A program made the position numbers and the translations under genes. The notes beneath the pieces were generated by a model. That model did no database searches, was not told the DNA's origin, and saw nothing but the letters and a program-made list of their open reading frames with translations. 64,000 nucleotides of DNA from contig JAFZKB010000031.1 of NCBI GenBank assembly GCA_017551865.1, positions 18,647 through 82,646 on the forward strand. The letters are read 5' to 3'. Shown here piece after piece: positions 9,085-17,285 of the stretch (position 1 is its first letter; every line of letters starts with the position of its first letter). The stretch comes from Clostridiales bacterium. GTDB taxonomy: Bacteria; Bacillota; Clostridia; Saccharofermentanales; Saccharofermentanaceae.

Positions 9085-9876
9085 TTATTCTTTTTCGTTT
9101 TCATCCGATTCTTCGGAAGACTCTTCGTCAGAGTCCTCGTCTGATTCAGAGGATCCCTCTTCCTCATTTTCTCCGTCCGATCCGTCGTCCGCGTATTCGA
9201 TCATATCGTCATAAGAAATCTCGCGAAGTGATCCGTCGCGCGCGACCTTGATCTTCTTAAGACCAAAGGCCTTGTGCAGGAATACGGAACAGATGAAGAC
9301 GCGAAGGGCCATGTTGATGAACAGTTCCAGACCGACAGCACCATAGAAGAAGTTCGGGAAGGTGTTGACGATGATCGGGGTAAAGAGCCAGCACACGATC
9401 AGGAAGATCGTGATGGCGAAGTGCTTGATGCTGAGAAGGATCGCATTCTTAATGGTGTTTTTCAGAGTGTTTTCAAAAATCGCAAGAAGTGCAAATCCGT
9501 AAAGGAATACCTGGACGATCAGCAGGATCATGACCCAGACCGGGTACTGAAGGAAAGAGAAGCTGTCACCGACCATGTCAGTAAAATAGATAAGATACAG
9601 TTCATAAGCGAAGAATCCGCCCAGGGCCAAAATGCCGAGCCAGAGGAGAAGCCCCTTCTTAAAGCTGTTCTTGAACTCTCGGAAATAAGTGGAGTACACC
9701 TGCGGATCATCACCGCTTACCATTTGGATACATACTTTATATAAAGCGCAAAGGGACGGTCCGATCGTAATGATCGGGATCGATGTGAACAGGAAAAGCA
9801 GGTTTACCCAGAAGAGATTAAAAAGGCCCGTAAGAAAGCGCATAGCAGGGTTGTTTGAATTAAAAGTATCGTTCAT
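9085..9876 (-). CDS. YesL-like (DUF624) integral membrane protein
   Basis: The 263-residue protein has the DUF624/YesL N-terminal signature (FNLFWVNLLFLFTSIPIITIGPSLCALY) followed by further hydrophobic segments, about five to six membrane spans in all, ending near residue 200. YesL-type proteins are commonly found beside CUT1 sugar transporters of plant-polysaccharide loci; their biochemical role is unknown. Residues about 228-263 form an extreme Asp/Glu/Ser tail (SDEDSDEESSEESDENEKE) that is not part of the family core. The gene is divergent from the solute-binding protein gene at 10122, and the two share a 245-base regulatory region. Confidence 0.8.
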   Translation of the reverse strand: MNDTFNSNNPAMRFLTGLFNLFWVNLLFLFTSIPIITIGPSLCALYKVCIQMVSGDDPQVYSTYFREFKNSFKKGLLLWLGILALGGFFAYELYLIYFTDMVGDSFSFLQYPVWVMILLIVQVFLYGFALLAIFENTLKNTIKNAILLSIKHFAITIFLIVCWLFTPIIVNTFPNFFYGAVGLELFINMALRVFICSVFLHKAFGLKKIKVARDGSLREISYDDMIEYADDGSDGENEEEGSSESDEDSDEESSEESDENEKE

Positions 9877-9960
9877 ATATACAAACCTCTATAGGGAAAA
9901 TACACTTCGTTCAGTGCTTACGGAAAAGATTATACCAATATGTCAAATAAAACCACAACG

Positions 9961-9972
9961 CGAAACGTTTCG
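9961..9972. promoter_or_regulatory. Perfect palindrome CGAAACGTTTCG, probable LacI/CcpA-type operator
   Basis: The 12-base perfect palindrome has the central CG and flanking A/T arms typical of LacI/GalR-family operators, including the CcpA cre class. It lies between the divergent yesL-like gene and the sugar-binding protein gene, so it could control both. Confidence 0.5.
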
Positions 9973-10121
9973 TTTGTGTTTTCGCAACAAATGTGACTAA
10001 AATGTCACTCACTTCGCAAGATTTGTAAAGAAAGAAGTCCTTGCAATGGTTATTATGTACCTGTAGTTACAAGAATCGGGCGAAATTTTCGTCGGAAATC
10101 TACAAATATCAGGAGGACGAT

Positions 10122-11654
10122 ATGAAAAAAATTGTTGCAAGTATTCTTTGCTTCACATTGTGCGCTGGAATGATTGCTGGTTGTGACGATAAGAAAGACA
10201 CAACCAAAGCTACAGAAGGCACACAGCCAACTCAGACCGAGTCTCAGGCAGACACTGAGTCTCAGGCTGACACAGAGTCTCAGGCTGACACAGAGTCTCA
10301 GGCTGACACAGAGTCTGAAGGCGAGAGCACAGCTAAGACAGACACAACTGCAGTGCTTTCCATGGGTACTGGTGACATCGCTATCAACGTATACGCAATG
10401 TCTAACGAAGTACCGGGCATGATCGAGGAGTTCTTTAAGAGAAATCCTGACATGGCTTCCAAGTACAAGGTAACAGCTCTTGTTTCCAACAACGACGGTA
10501 ATGGCTACGAGACAAAACTCAACGCTGCTCTGTCCGCTGGTGGCGACATTGCTCCGGACCTCTATGTTGCTGAGGCTGACTACATTCTGCCTTACACACA
10601 GGGTGACCTTTCTTCCTTTGCTGCTCCTTACTCTTCCTTCATCGATGGTGTTGATGGAAAGATCACAGAAGCTGACATCGCTAAGTACACCGTTGAGCTC
10701 GGTACTAACACGAGCGGTGAACTGGTTGCTCTCTGCTACCAGTGCACAGGTGGTGCTATGATCTACAGCGCTAAGATCGCTAAGGAAGTATTCGGTGGCG
10801 ACGATCCTGCTACAGTTGAAGCTGCAATCGGTGCTGGTTCCGGTTCTTGGGACAAGTTCATCGAGGCTGCTGGCAAGCTGAAGGAAAAGGGCTATGCTAC
10901 AGTATCCGCTCTTGGTGACCTCTGGAATGTTTGCGAGAAGGCTGCTCAGACACCTTGGGTTGTTGACGGCGCTCTCAAGATCGACCCGCAGAGAGAAAAG
11001 TATCTTGACCTCTGCAAGACATTCATCGACAATGACTACACCAACGATGCAGCTGCTTGGAACGAGTCCTGGTACGCTGACATGCAGGGCGTAGGTAAGG
11101 ATCCTCAGACAAACGAAACACGTAAGTGCTTCTGCTTCTTCGGACCTGCTTGGCTCATCAACTACGTAATGGGTGGTCAGTCCACAACTGAAGAAACTGG
11201 TTTTGGTGATTGGCGTGTATGCCAGCCGCCGGTAGGCTTCTGGTGGGGCGGTTCCTGGCTTTGCGTAAACAAGGCTGCAGTAGAGAACGCTGACAAGAAG
11301 GCATTCCTTTCTAAGTTCGTTGAGTGGGTAACACTCGACTGCACAAAGGATGGTCTCCAGTATGCTTGGGCAAACGGTCTCATGAACGAGAACGGAACAA
11401 AGGATACAGTTGCTTCCGGTACAGTTATGAAGATGTCCGATGGTTCCATGGCATTCCTCGGTGGTCAGAACCCGTTCGATGCTTTCGTTAAGGCTACAGC
11501 TTTTGCTTCTGCTAAGTGCAAGAGCCTCTACGATGCTTCCCTCAACGGTACATGGCAGAACTGTGGTTCCGCTTACGGCCACGGCGACAAGGACAAGGAT
11601 ACAGTTATTGCTGAGTTCAAGGACGCAGCTGCTGAGATCGGTCTCGAGGTGTAA
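10122..11654 (+). CDS. Sugar ABC transporter substrate-binding lipoprotein
   Basis: Extracellular binding component of a CUT1-type carbohydrate importer. The 510-residue precursor has a lipoprotein signal peptide (MKKIVASILCFTLCAGMIAGC) with the lipobox AGC. A Thr/Glu/Ser-rich linker with four QADTES-type units follows, and then a family 1 solute-binding domain (about residues 75-510). The start at 10122 is fixed by AGGAGG at 10111-10116 and by the signal peptide; the upstream in-frame ATG at 10065 and GTG-like starts would mask it. Codon choice is strongly biased to GCT, ACA and TCC, suggesting high expression. The two permeases follow. Confidence 0.92.
   Translation: MKKIVASILCFTLCAGMIAGCDDKKDTTKATEGTQPTQTESQADTESQADTESQADTESQADTESEGESTAKTDTTAVLSMGTGDIAINVYAMSNEVPGMIEEFFKRNPDMASKYKVTALVSNNDGNGYETKLNAALSAGGDIAPDLYVAEADYILPYTQGDLSSFAAPYSSFIDGVDGKITEADIAKYTVELGTNTSGELVALCYQCTGGAMIYSAKIAKEVFGGDDPATVEAAIGAGSGSWDKFIEAAGKLKEKGYATVSALGDLWNVCEKAAQTPWVVDGALKIDPQREKYLDLCKTFIDNDYTNDAAAWNESWYADMQGVGKDPQTNETRKCFCFFGPAWLINYVMGGQSTTEETGFGDWRVCQPPVGFWWGGSWLCVNKAAVENADKKAFLSKFVEWVTLDCTKDGLQYAWANGLMNENGTKDTVASGTVMKMSDGSMAFLGGQNPFDAFVKATAFASAKCKSLYDASLNGTWQNCGSAYGHGDKDKDTVIAEFKDAAAEIGLEV
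10239..10310 (+). repeat. Four tandem 18-base repeats inside the binding-protein linker
   Basis: Four units of GAGTCTCAGGCTGACACA (the first differs at two bases) begin at 10239, 10257, 10275 and 10293 and encode repeated ESQADT. The last three are identical, so the linker length can vary by slippage or unequal recombination without breaking the frame. Confidence 0.95.
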
Positions 11655-11703
11655 TAACACCTTAGCTTCTAATTAACTAGAAGCGCGTAACAAGTAAAGA
11701 TTC

Positions 11704-11740
11704 GGAGGCGGACGAAAGGGATTTCGCCGCCTCCTTTCTT
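11704..11740 (+). terminator. Attenuating terminator between binding protein and permeases
   Basis: GGAGGCGG-A-CGAAA pairs with TTTCG-CCGCCTCC and is followed by TTTCTTT. Placed inside a transporter operon, such a hairpin usually lowers expression of the permeases relative to the abundant binding protein. Confidence 0.75.
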
Positions 11741-11771
11741 TATATCTTTAAGTGAACGGTGGTGTTGATTT

Positions 11772-12758
11772 TTGAAACGAAGAAAACTCGTTAACTATTC
11801 AAAATACGGATACCTGTTTGCTATTCCATTTATTCTTGCTTTTCTAATCTTTACTTTATATCCGATTTGTTACACGATACTTATTGCGTTTACAAACCAG
11901 GAAGGTGTTATTCCGCCGAAGATCAAGCTTCTCAAGGACCCGCTTTCTTGTTTTAAGTATCTTTTCAAAAAGAGAAATTCCGGTAAGATCAGTTACTTCT
12001 TGGATTCACTGATTGCAACAGCAAAAATCTGGATCGTAAACTTCATTCCGCAGTTGGGTCTCGCTTTACTGCTTTCTGCATGGTTTACAGATAACCGTGT
12101 AAAGGTAAAAGCGCAGGGATTCTATAAGGTAGTATTCTATCTGCCAAACATTATTACAGCAGCAACAGTTGCTATTCTTTTCCGTACGTTGTTCGGATAC
12201 CCGATCGGACCGGTCAACGACATTCTCACGTCTTTGAAGATTTTGAAGACACCTTATTACTTCTTAAATAAGCCGAAGTCCACCAGGGCGATCATTGAGT
12301 TCATTCAGTGCTGGCAATGGTACGGATCTACGATGATCACATTGATTGCTGCCGTTATCGGTATCAACCCTGAGATCTTCGAGGCGGCTGAAATTGACGG
12401 TGCGAACAGATGGAGAAAGTTCTGGAACATTACACTCCCGAGTGTACGTCCTATCATGCTCTTCACTCTCGTTACCAGTATGATCGGTGGTTTGTCCATG
12501 TTCGATATTCCGCTCCTCTTTGCTGAAGGTAGACAGGATCTCGGCGCTCAGACCGTTGCCATCTACATCTACAATACTTCCTTTAAGCAGCCCTACAAAT
12601 ACAATCGTTCCGCTGCAGCAAGTATTGTTCTTTTCTTGATCATCATCGCGCTCTCCGTTGCACTGTTCTATGTCATGAGAGATAAGGACGCTGCTAAACT
12701 GGAGAAGATGAGAAAAGCTGAACTCAAGCGCGCAAAAGCTTTAGGAAGGGGGGTTTAA
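11772..12758 (+). CDS. Sugar ABC transporter permease, MalF/UgpA-like
   Basis: Integral membrane subunit of the CUT1 importer. The 328 residues contain about six hydrophobic spans, beginning YGYLFAIPFILAFLIFTLYP. The cytoplasmic EAA loop that contacts the ATPase reads EAAEIDGANRWRKFW (about residues 205-220). The start is TTG 11772, since there is no suitable ATG and the protein begins directly with a basic stretch (KRRKLVNYSKYG). The second permease follows after three bases. No ATPase gene is present, so a shared MsmX-type ATPase elsewhere probably powers the system. Confidence 0.92.
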   Translation: MKRRKLVNYSKYGYLFAIPFILAFLIFTLYPICYTILIAFTNQEGVIPPKIKLLKDPLSCFKYLFKKRNSGKISYFLDSLIATAKIWIVNFIPQLGLALLLSAWFTDNRVKVKAQGFYKVVFYLPNIITAATVAILFRTLFGYPIGPVNDILTSLKILKTPYYFLNKPKSTRAIIEFIQCWQWYGSTMITLIAAVIGINPEIFEAAEIDGANRWRKFWNITLPSVRPIMLFTLVTSMIGGLSMFDIPLLFAEGRQDLGAQTVAIYIYNTSFKQPYKYNRSAAASIVLFLIIIALSVALFYVMRDKDAAKLEKMRKAELKRAKALGRGV

Positions 12759-12761
12759 GAT

Positions 12762-13631
12762 ATGGCATCTAATCAAGTAGCTTTGCATTCAAAGACAAAG
12801 TCGGATATTGCATTTAAAACAACGATCTATATCGTATGTACTATCCTGGCGATCTTAAGCCTTTTCCCATTCGTAGTAATGCTCGTAAACGCAACAAGAT
12901 CTACAGCTCAGATCCAGGCTCACGCTGTTAGCCTGATCCCGGGCTCCAGCTTGTCGAAGAATATTAAGATCCTCTCTACGAAGAAGACTTTCCAGCCTCT
13001 CGTAGGTATGAAGAACTCTCTTATTATTTCTGCAAGCACCACGATCCTTACTGTTTACTTTGCTTCTCTGACAGCTTATGCGATCTTCGCATATGACTGG
13101 AAGCTGAAGAAGGCATTCTTCGGATTGATCATGGGTATCATGATGCTCCCTGGTACTGTTACAATGATCGGTTTCTACCGTGCATGTTATCAGTTCCACC
13201 TTACGGACAACAAGCTGATGCTCATTCTCCCGGCTATCGCTGCTCCTATGACAGTATTCTTCATGAAGCAGTACCTCGAAGGTGCTCTCTCGATGGATAT
13301 CGTAGAGTCTGCCCGTATCGACGGCGCCGGCGAGTTCCGTACATTTAACTCGATCGTACTTCCGATCATGAAACCGGCTATGGCTACACAGGCTATCTTC
13401 GCTTTCGTAGGTTCTTGGAATAACTATTTTATGCCGAGAATCCTCATGAACAAGCAGAAGAACTACACCATGCCGATCATGGTTGCTCTTCTCAACGGTG
13501 ATATCTACAAGACAGAGTTTGGTTGTATCTATCTCGGACTGTCCATGACAGCTCTTCCGCTGATTATCATCTACCTGTTCCTGTCTAAGTACATCGTTTC
13601 CGGTGTTGCTCTCGGTTCCGTTAAGGGTTAA
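12762..13631 (+). CDS. Sugar ABC transporter permease, MalG/UgpE-like
   Basis: Second membrane subunit of the CUT1 importer, 289 residues with about six spans. The EAA loop is present as ESARIDGAGEFRTFN (about residues 180-195). The start is preceded by GGAAGGGGGG in the end of the first permease. The C-terminus IVSGVALGSVKG is the usual MalG-like ending. It probably forms the heterodimeric channel with the upstream permease and receives sugar from the lipoprotein at 10122. Confidence 0.93.
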   Translation: MASNQVALHSKTKSDIAFKTTIYIVCTILAILSLFPFVVMLVNATRSTAQIQAHAVSLIPGSSLSKNIKILSTKKTFQPLVGMKNSLIISASTTILTVYFASLTAYAIFAYDWKLKKAFFGLIMGIMMLPGTVTMIGFYRACYQFHLTDNKLMLILPAIAAPMTVFFMKQYLEGALSMDIVESARIDGAGEFRTFNSIVLPIMKPAMATQAIFAFVGSWNNYFMPRILMNKQKNYTMPIMVALLNGDIYKTEFGCIYLGLSMTALPLIIIYLFLSKYIVSGVALGSVKG

Positions 13632-13664
13632 TTCCAAGGCACACAGAAGATCAAGTTACAGATC

Positions 13665-13698
13665 AAAAAGGACCGTCTCGAAAGCGATGGTCCTTTTT
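13665..13698 (+). terminator. Rho-independent terminator of the transporter operon
   Basis: AAAAAGGACC-GTC-TCG pairs with CGA-T-GGTCCTTTTT around an AAAG loop; the T run is at 13694-13698. Confidence 0.85.
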
Positions 13699-13740
13699 CT
13701 ATGTCTGAAACAAAGGTTTATTGAAATAAGAAAATGGAAA

Positions 13741-14748
13741 TCAATCCGGGTCGATGGAAAGCTTCGGAAGATCTTCTTTTTCAGCGACAGGCGCAGAGTA
13801 CTGTGCGATCTTGGCCTGACGGTAAAGAGAAGGTGTCGTGCCGGTCGCATTTTTGAAACAGCGGGTAAAACTCGTAAGGTTATTGAACCCGGTCTGGAAA
13901 GCGATCTCGGTAATGGACAGGGAAGTATCTCCGAGAAGGACACGAGCCGCCTGCATGCGGCGGTGTGTCAGAAAGTCGGAGAAAGTCACGTCCGTGTATT
14001 CTTTGAAAAGACGTGTGAAGTGATACTTCGAAAAACCGACGAAATCTGCGGCCCACTCGAGCGTGATCTCATCCATGAAATGGGTGTTGATGTGGTTGAT
14101 GAGGGCGCGGAACTTCTCATACTTGCTCTTCGTCTTCGCATCCTCCAGACGGATCGGAGAGAACTGCGGGTGCAGGGAGGCAAGGAGACTGAAGACCTCG
14201 AGGAGACGTGAATAGATCGGCATCTCGAGGACCATGTTCGTATACATGAAATACTGGTCGTTGATCCGCATGAATGCTTCATAGATCTTCCCGTAGATCG
14301 ACGGATAGTTCGCGGCATTCACGAGACGTACCTCGGATAGAAATTCGCTTATGAAGGCATAGTCGTAGAATTCTTTAAAGAAGTCGATCACAAAGAGATA
14401 GATAAAGCGGCATCCTTCGTTCTGGCATTCGATCTCGTGAAGTGTTCCCGGCGGAATAAAAAGGATATCTCCGGGAAGCAGCGAGTAGGACTTGCCGTTC
14501 ACGATATATTTATAGTCGTTTTCGATCGGGATACAGATCTCCAGAACATCGTGCTTGTGGGCCGAGTAGCTTCGGAACTGGTTGTTGTACCAGATACGCA
14601 TACTCGTTTCGGGAACCAGATCAACGTCCTCATCCTCGCCATGCAGGATACGGCTGGAAAACTTCCTGACCGGCTGGCTGTAGATGACCGGAGTGATATC
14701 GGAAGATTTTTCCGGTTCAGTATGATTCTGTATGATCTCTTCGTTCAT
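13741..14748 (-). CDS. AraC-family transcriptional regulator with cupin sensor
   Basis: The 335-residue protein has an N-terminal cupin-like sensing domain (about residues 50-140; HDVLEICIPIEND then SLLPGDILFIPPGTLHEIEC). A C-terminal double helix-turn-helix domain of the AraC/XylS type (about 220-320) contains FSKYHFTRLFKEYT and ITEIAFQTGFNNLTSFTRCFK. I start at ATG 14748, which has GGAGGG upstream; an in-frame TTG at 14799 lacks one. It is convergent with the sugar transporter operon and is a plausible regulator of it. Confidence 0.88.
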   Translation of the reverse strand: MNEEIIQNHTEPEKSSDITPVIYSQPVRKFSSRILHGEDEDVDLVPETSMRIWYNNQFRSYSAHKHDVLEICIPIENDYKYIVNGKSYSLLPGDILFIPPGTLHEIECQNEGCRFIYLFVIDFFKEFYDYAFISEFLSEVRLVNAANYPSIYGKIYEAFMRINDQYFMYTNMVLEMPIYSRLLEVFSLLASLHPQFSPIRLEDAKTKSKYEKFRALINHINTHFMDEITLEWAADFVGFSKYHFTRLFKEYTDVTFSDFLTHRRMQAARVLLGDTSLSITEIAFQTGFNNLTSFTRCFKNATGTTPSLYRQAKIAQYSAPVAEKEDLPKLSIDPD

Positions 14749-14814
14749 GGTGATTGGGACCCTCCACACTCCTAACAGTATAGCAAAACGTTCCTTCAAA
14801 AGAAAATAGGAGTT

Positions 14815-15765
14815 TTATTCGAAATCGGGAATGAAGCTGCTGCTTACCGTTCCGCCTTCCTGCGTATAGGCATTTTCCTGCCCGAGTATCTTCAGGTGAT
14901 CGACCATCGCGCGGTAGTGATCGGCGGATAATGGCTTCTGGAGTTCCGCCGGCGCGCCCGGCATCGGTGTGTACTGGTTCATGAGGGAGATCGTGATCCT
15001 GTTTCCGTAGGTCTCACACAGATGATCCAGGACATGTTTGGTATCGAAAAGAAGCCCCGGAAGCATCAGGTGACGGACTATGACACCTTTCTTCATCAGG
15101 CCGTTGTCATCGAAGACCTGCTCGGGACACTGTCTGACCATCTCCGCGACCGCTTCTTTTGCCACGGAAAAATAGTCATCCGCGTGGGCATATTTCCGGC
15201 TTATATTCGGGGAAAAGAACTTCATGTCGGGAAGGTAGATATCGATCGTGCCCGAAAGCGCTTTGATCGTTTCCACGGACTCATACCCGCCACAGTTATA
15301 AAGGGTCGGGATCGTAAGACCTTTTTCTCTTGCGAGGCGGACGCCTTCGATAATGTGCGGGACGAAATGCGTGCCGGTCACGAAGTTGATGTTGTGGGCG
15401 CCCATTTCCTGAAGAGAAAGCATGGCGTCGGAAAGGTCCTCCGTGGTATAGACTTTTCCGGGAAGAGAATAGGGAGTGGAAGAGGGCTCCTTCTTCTTGC
15501 GGCTGATCAGATAGTTCTGGCAGAAGACACAGCCGAGATTACAGCCCGTAAAGAAGATGGTGCCGGAACCGGCCGTTCCGGAAAGGCAGGGCTCTTCCCA
15601 CATGTGAAGGCCGACTCTCGAGATGTGAAGCTCCGAAGGCATGGCGCAGAAACCCGTCTTCTTCCGCCGGTCGATCCCGCAGGAACGCGGACAGAGACGG
15701 CAGGAAGAATATGCATCCTTTATGCTTTTTGAGCACATTTCCACGAAAAAGTAGTTCCTTTCCAT
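14815..15765 (-). CDS. Radical SAM protein, PflX-type (COG1313)
   Basis: The 316-residue protein resembles pyruvate formate-lyase activating enzyme relatives of the PflX group. It has the N-terminal CRLCPRSCG segment typical of that group, and the radical SAM cluster motif GCNLGCVFCQNY (CX3CX2C). The substrate is unknown; related proteins activate or modify glycyl radical enzymes, but no such enzyme is in the window. It lies 67 bases downstream of, and on the same strand as, the AraC gene, and it is divergent from purF. The start ATG 15765 has only a weak ribosome binding site. Confidence 0.82.
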   Translation of the reverse strand: MERNYFFVEMCSKSIKDAYSSCRLCPRSCGIDRRKKTGFCAMPSELHISRVGLHMWEEPCLSGTAGSGTIFFTGCNLGCVFCQNYLISRKKKEPSSTPYSLPGKVYTTEDLSDAMLSLQEMGAHNINFVTGTHFVPHIIEGVRLAREKGLTIPTLYNCGGYESVETIKALSGTIDIYLPDMKFFSPNISRKYAHADDYFSVAKEAVAEMVRQCPEQVFDDNGLMKKGVIVRHLMLPGLLFDTKHVLDHLCETYGNRITISLMNQYTPMPGAPAELQKPLSADHYRAMVDHLKILGQENAYTQEGGTVSSSFIPDFE

Positions 15766-15788
15766 TCATTTCTTATCAGTATATCGCA

Positions 15789-15818
15789 TTGACAGGAAAA
15801 AGATTCATTTCATAAAAT
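15789..15818 (+). promoter_or_regulatory. SigA-type promoter of purF
   Basis: TTGACA (15789-15794), an 18-base spacer and TAAAAT (15813-15818), 28 bases before the GTG start of purF. It overlaps the upstream region of the divergent radical SAM gene. Confidence 0.75.
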
Positions 15819-15845
15819 AAACTCGGAAAAGGAAGGTGATGTAGT

Positions 15846-17240
15846 GTGATCGGTTCCCGTCATGAAGAATGTGGTGTTTTCGGGATATTTGACCGCGAAG
15901 GTCAAAGGATCGCGCCACTCGTATACTATGGTCTTTTTGCCCTTCAGCACAGAGGCCAGGAGAGCTGCGGCATCGCCATCAATAACGACGGATGGATCCG
16001 TTGTCAGAAGAACATGGGTCTCGTCAGCGAGGTCTTTACCCATGACATGATCAATTCCCTCGAAGGCACGATCGCCATCGGTCACGTAAGATATTCCACA
16101 ACAGGGGCCAGCATCTTAAAGAACACCCAGCCTCTGGTCACCCAATATGTAAAGGGAACGCTTTCCCTTGCCCATAACGGCAACCTCACCAATGCCATCA
16201 CGCTGCGCCGTGAACTGGAGGAGGAAGGTGCCTTTTTCCAGACGACCGTCGATTCGGAGATCATCGCTTACCTGGTAGCTAAAGAGCGCACGAAGACACC
16301 TTCTGTTGAAGCCGCCGTGGAAAAAGCCATGGAGCAGATCCAGGGCGGATATGCGCTTTTAGTCATGAGCCCGAAAAAACTCATTGCAGCCAGAGATCCG
16401 TATGGCTTTAAGCCGCTCTGCATGGGCCGTATCGGACAGTCCTATGTATTTGCATCCGAGACATGCGCACTTGATGCCGTGGGCGCTAAATACGAGCGCG
16501 ATGTCGAGCCGGGTGAGATCATCGTTGTGGATGAAAACGGGATAAAGTCTATCCGTACACATTGCAGAGGTGTCTGCAATATGTGTATTTTCGAATATAT
16601 CTATTTCGCCCGTCCGGACAGCCGGATCGACGGAAAGAGCGTATATGAGGCACGTCTTCAGGCAGGAAGACTTCTCTGCCGCCAGCATCCTGTAGATGCA
16701 GACGTCGTCATCGGGGTTCCGGAATCGGGACTCGATGCGGCCAGCGGGTTTGCGGAAGAAGCCGGAATTCCCGCAGTACGCGGCTTCATGAAGAATAACT
16801 ATATCGGAAGAACATTCATCAAGCCGGAGCAGGGACAGCGCCAGGAAGCGGTTCATATTAAGCTCAATCCGGTGGCGGAGGCCGTACGCGGCAAGCGTGT
16901 CGTCCTGATCGATGACTCCATCGTCCGTGGTACGACCATGGCGAATATTGTCAAGATGCTCCGTGATGCCGGCGCGACCGAGGTGCATGTACGTATCAGC
17001 TCACCGCCGTTTATCTCTCCGTGCTACTATGGTACAGATGTTCCTTCCCGTGAACTTCTGATCGCCTGCCAGCACACGATCCCGGAGATCTGCGAGATCC
17101 TGGGTGCGGATTCCCTCGGCTATCTCGAGGTGGATTCCCTGGGCGATCTGATCGGTGACAAAGGACATAATTTCTGCGATGCCTGCTTTACCGGAAACTA
17201 TCCGAACTACGATACCGGCATCGACATGATGGAAGAATAA
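15846..17240 (+). CDS. purF: Amidophosphoribosyltransferase
   Basis: Catalyses the first committed step of purine synthesis, making phosphoribosylamine from PRPP and glutamine. The GTG start at 15846 (after GGAAGGTGA) gives an eight-residue propeptide before the catalytic Cys in EECGVFG, as in Bacillus-type enzymes that are processed to expose this Cys. The PRPP-binding motif VVLIDDSIVRGTTMANIV is C-terminal. The cysteines of CRGVCNMC and FCDACFTGNYP suggest the 4Fe-4S cluster form. The 464 residues match the family. No other pur genes are adjacent. Confidence 0.96.
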   Translation: MIGSRHEECGVFGIFDREGQRIAPLVYYGLFALQHRGQESCGIAINNDGWIRCQKNMGLVSEVFTHDMINSLEGTIAIGHVRYSTTGASILKNTQPLVTQYVKGTLSLAHNGNLTNAITLRRELEEEGAFFQTTVDSEIIAYLVAKERTKTPSVEAAVEKAMEQIQGGYALLVMSPKKLIAARDPYGFKPLCMGRIGQSYVFASETCALDAVGAKYERDVEPGEIIVVDENGIKSIRTHCRGVCNMCIFEYIYFARPDSRIDGKSVYEARLQAGRLLCRQHPVDADVVIGVPESGLDAASGFAEEAGIPAVRGFMKNNYIGRTFIKPEQGQRQEAVHIKLNPVAEAVRGKRVVLIDDSIVRGTTMANIVKMLRDAGATEVHVRISSPPFISPCYYGTDVPSRELLIACQHTIPEICEILGADSLGYLEVDSLGDLIGDKGHNFCDACFTGNYPNYDTGIDMMEE

Positions 17241-17285
17241 GACGAAAAAGAGCCGTAAGCCCGGTAGGGAAGATAGGAGCGGAAC

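Noticed and set aside
10053..11660. A 535-codon open frame on the minus strand opposite the sugar-binding protein
   Set aside because: Same cause: strong codon bias of the real gene. It has no ribosome binding site or known motif.
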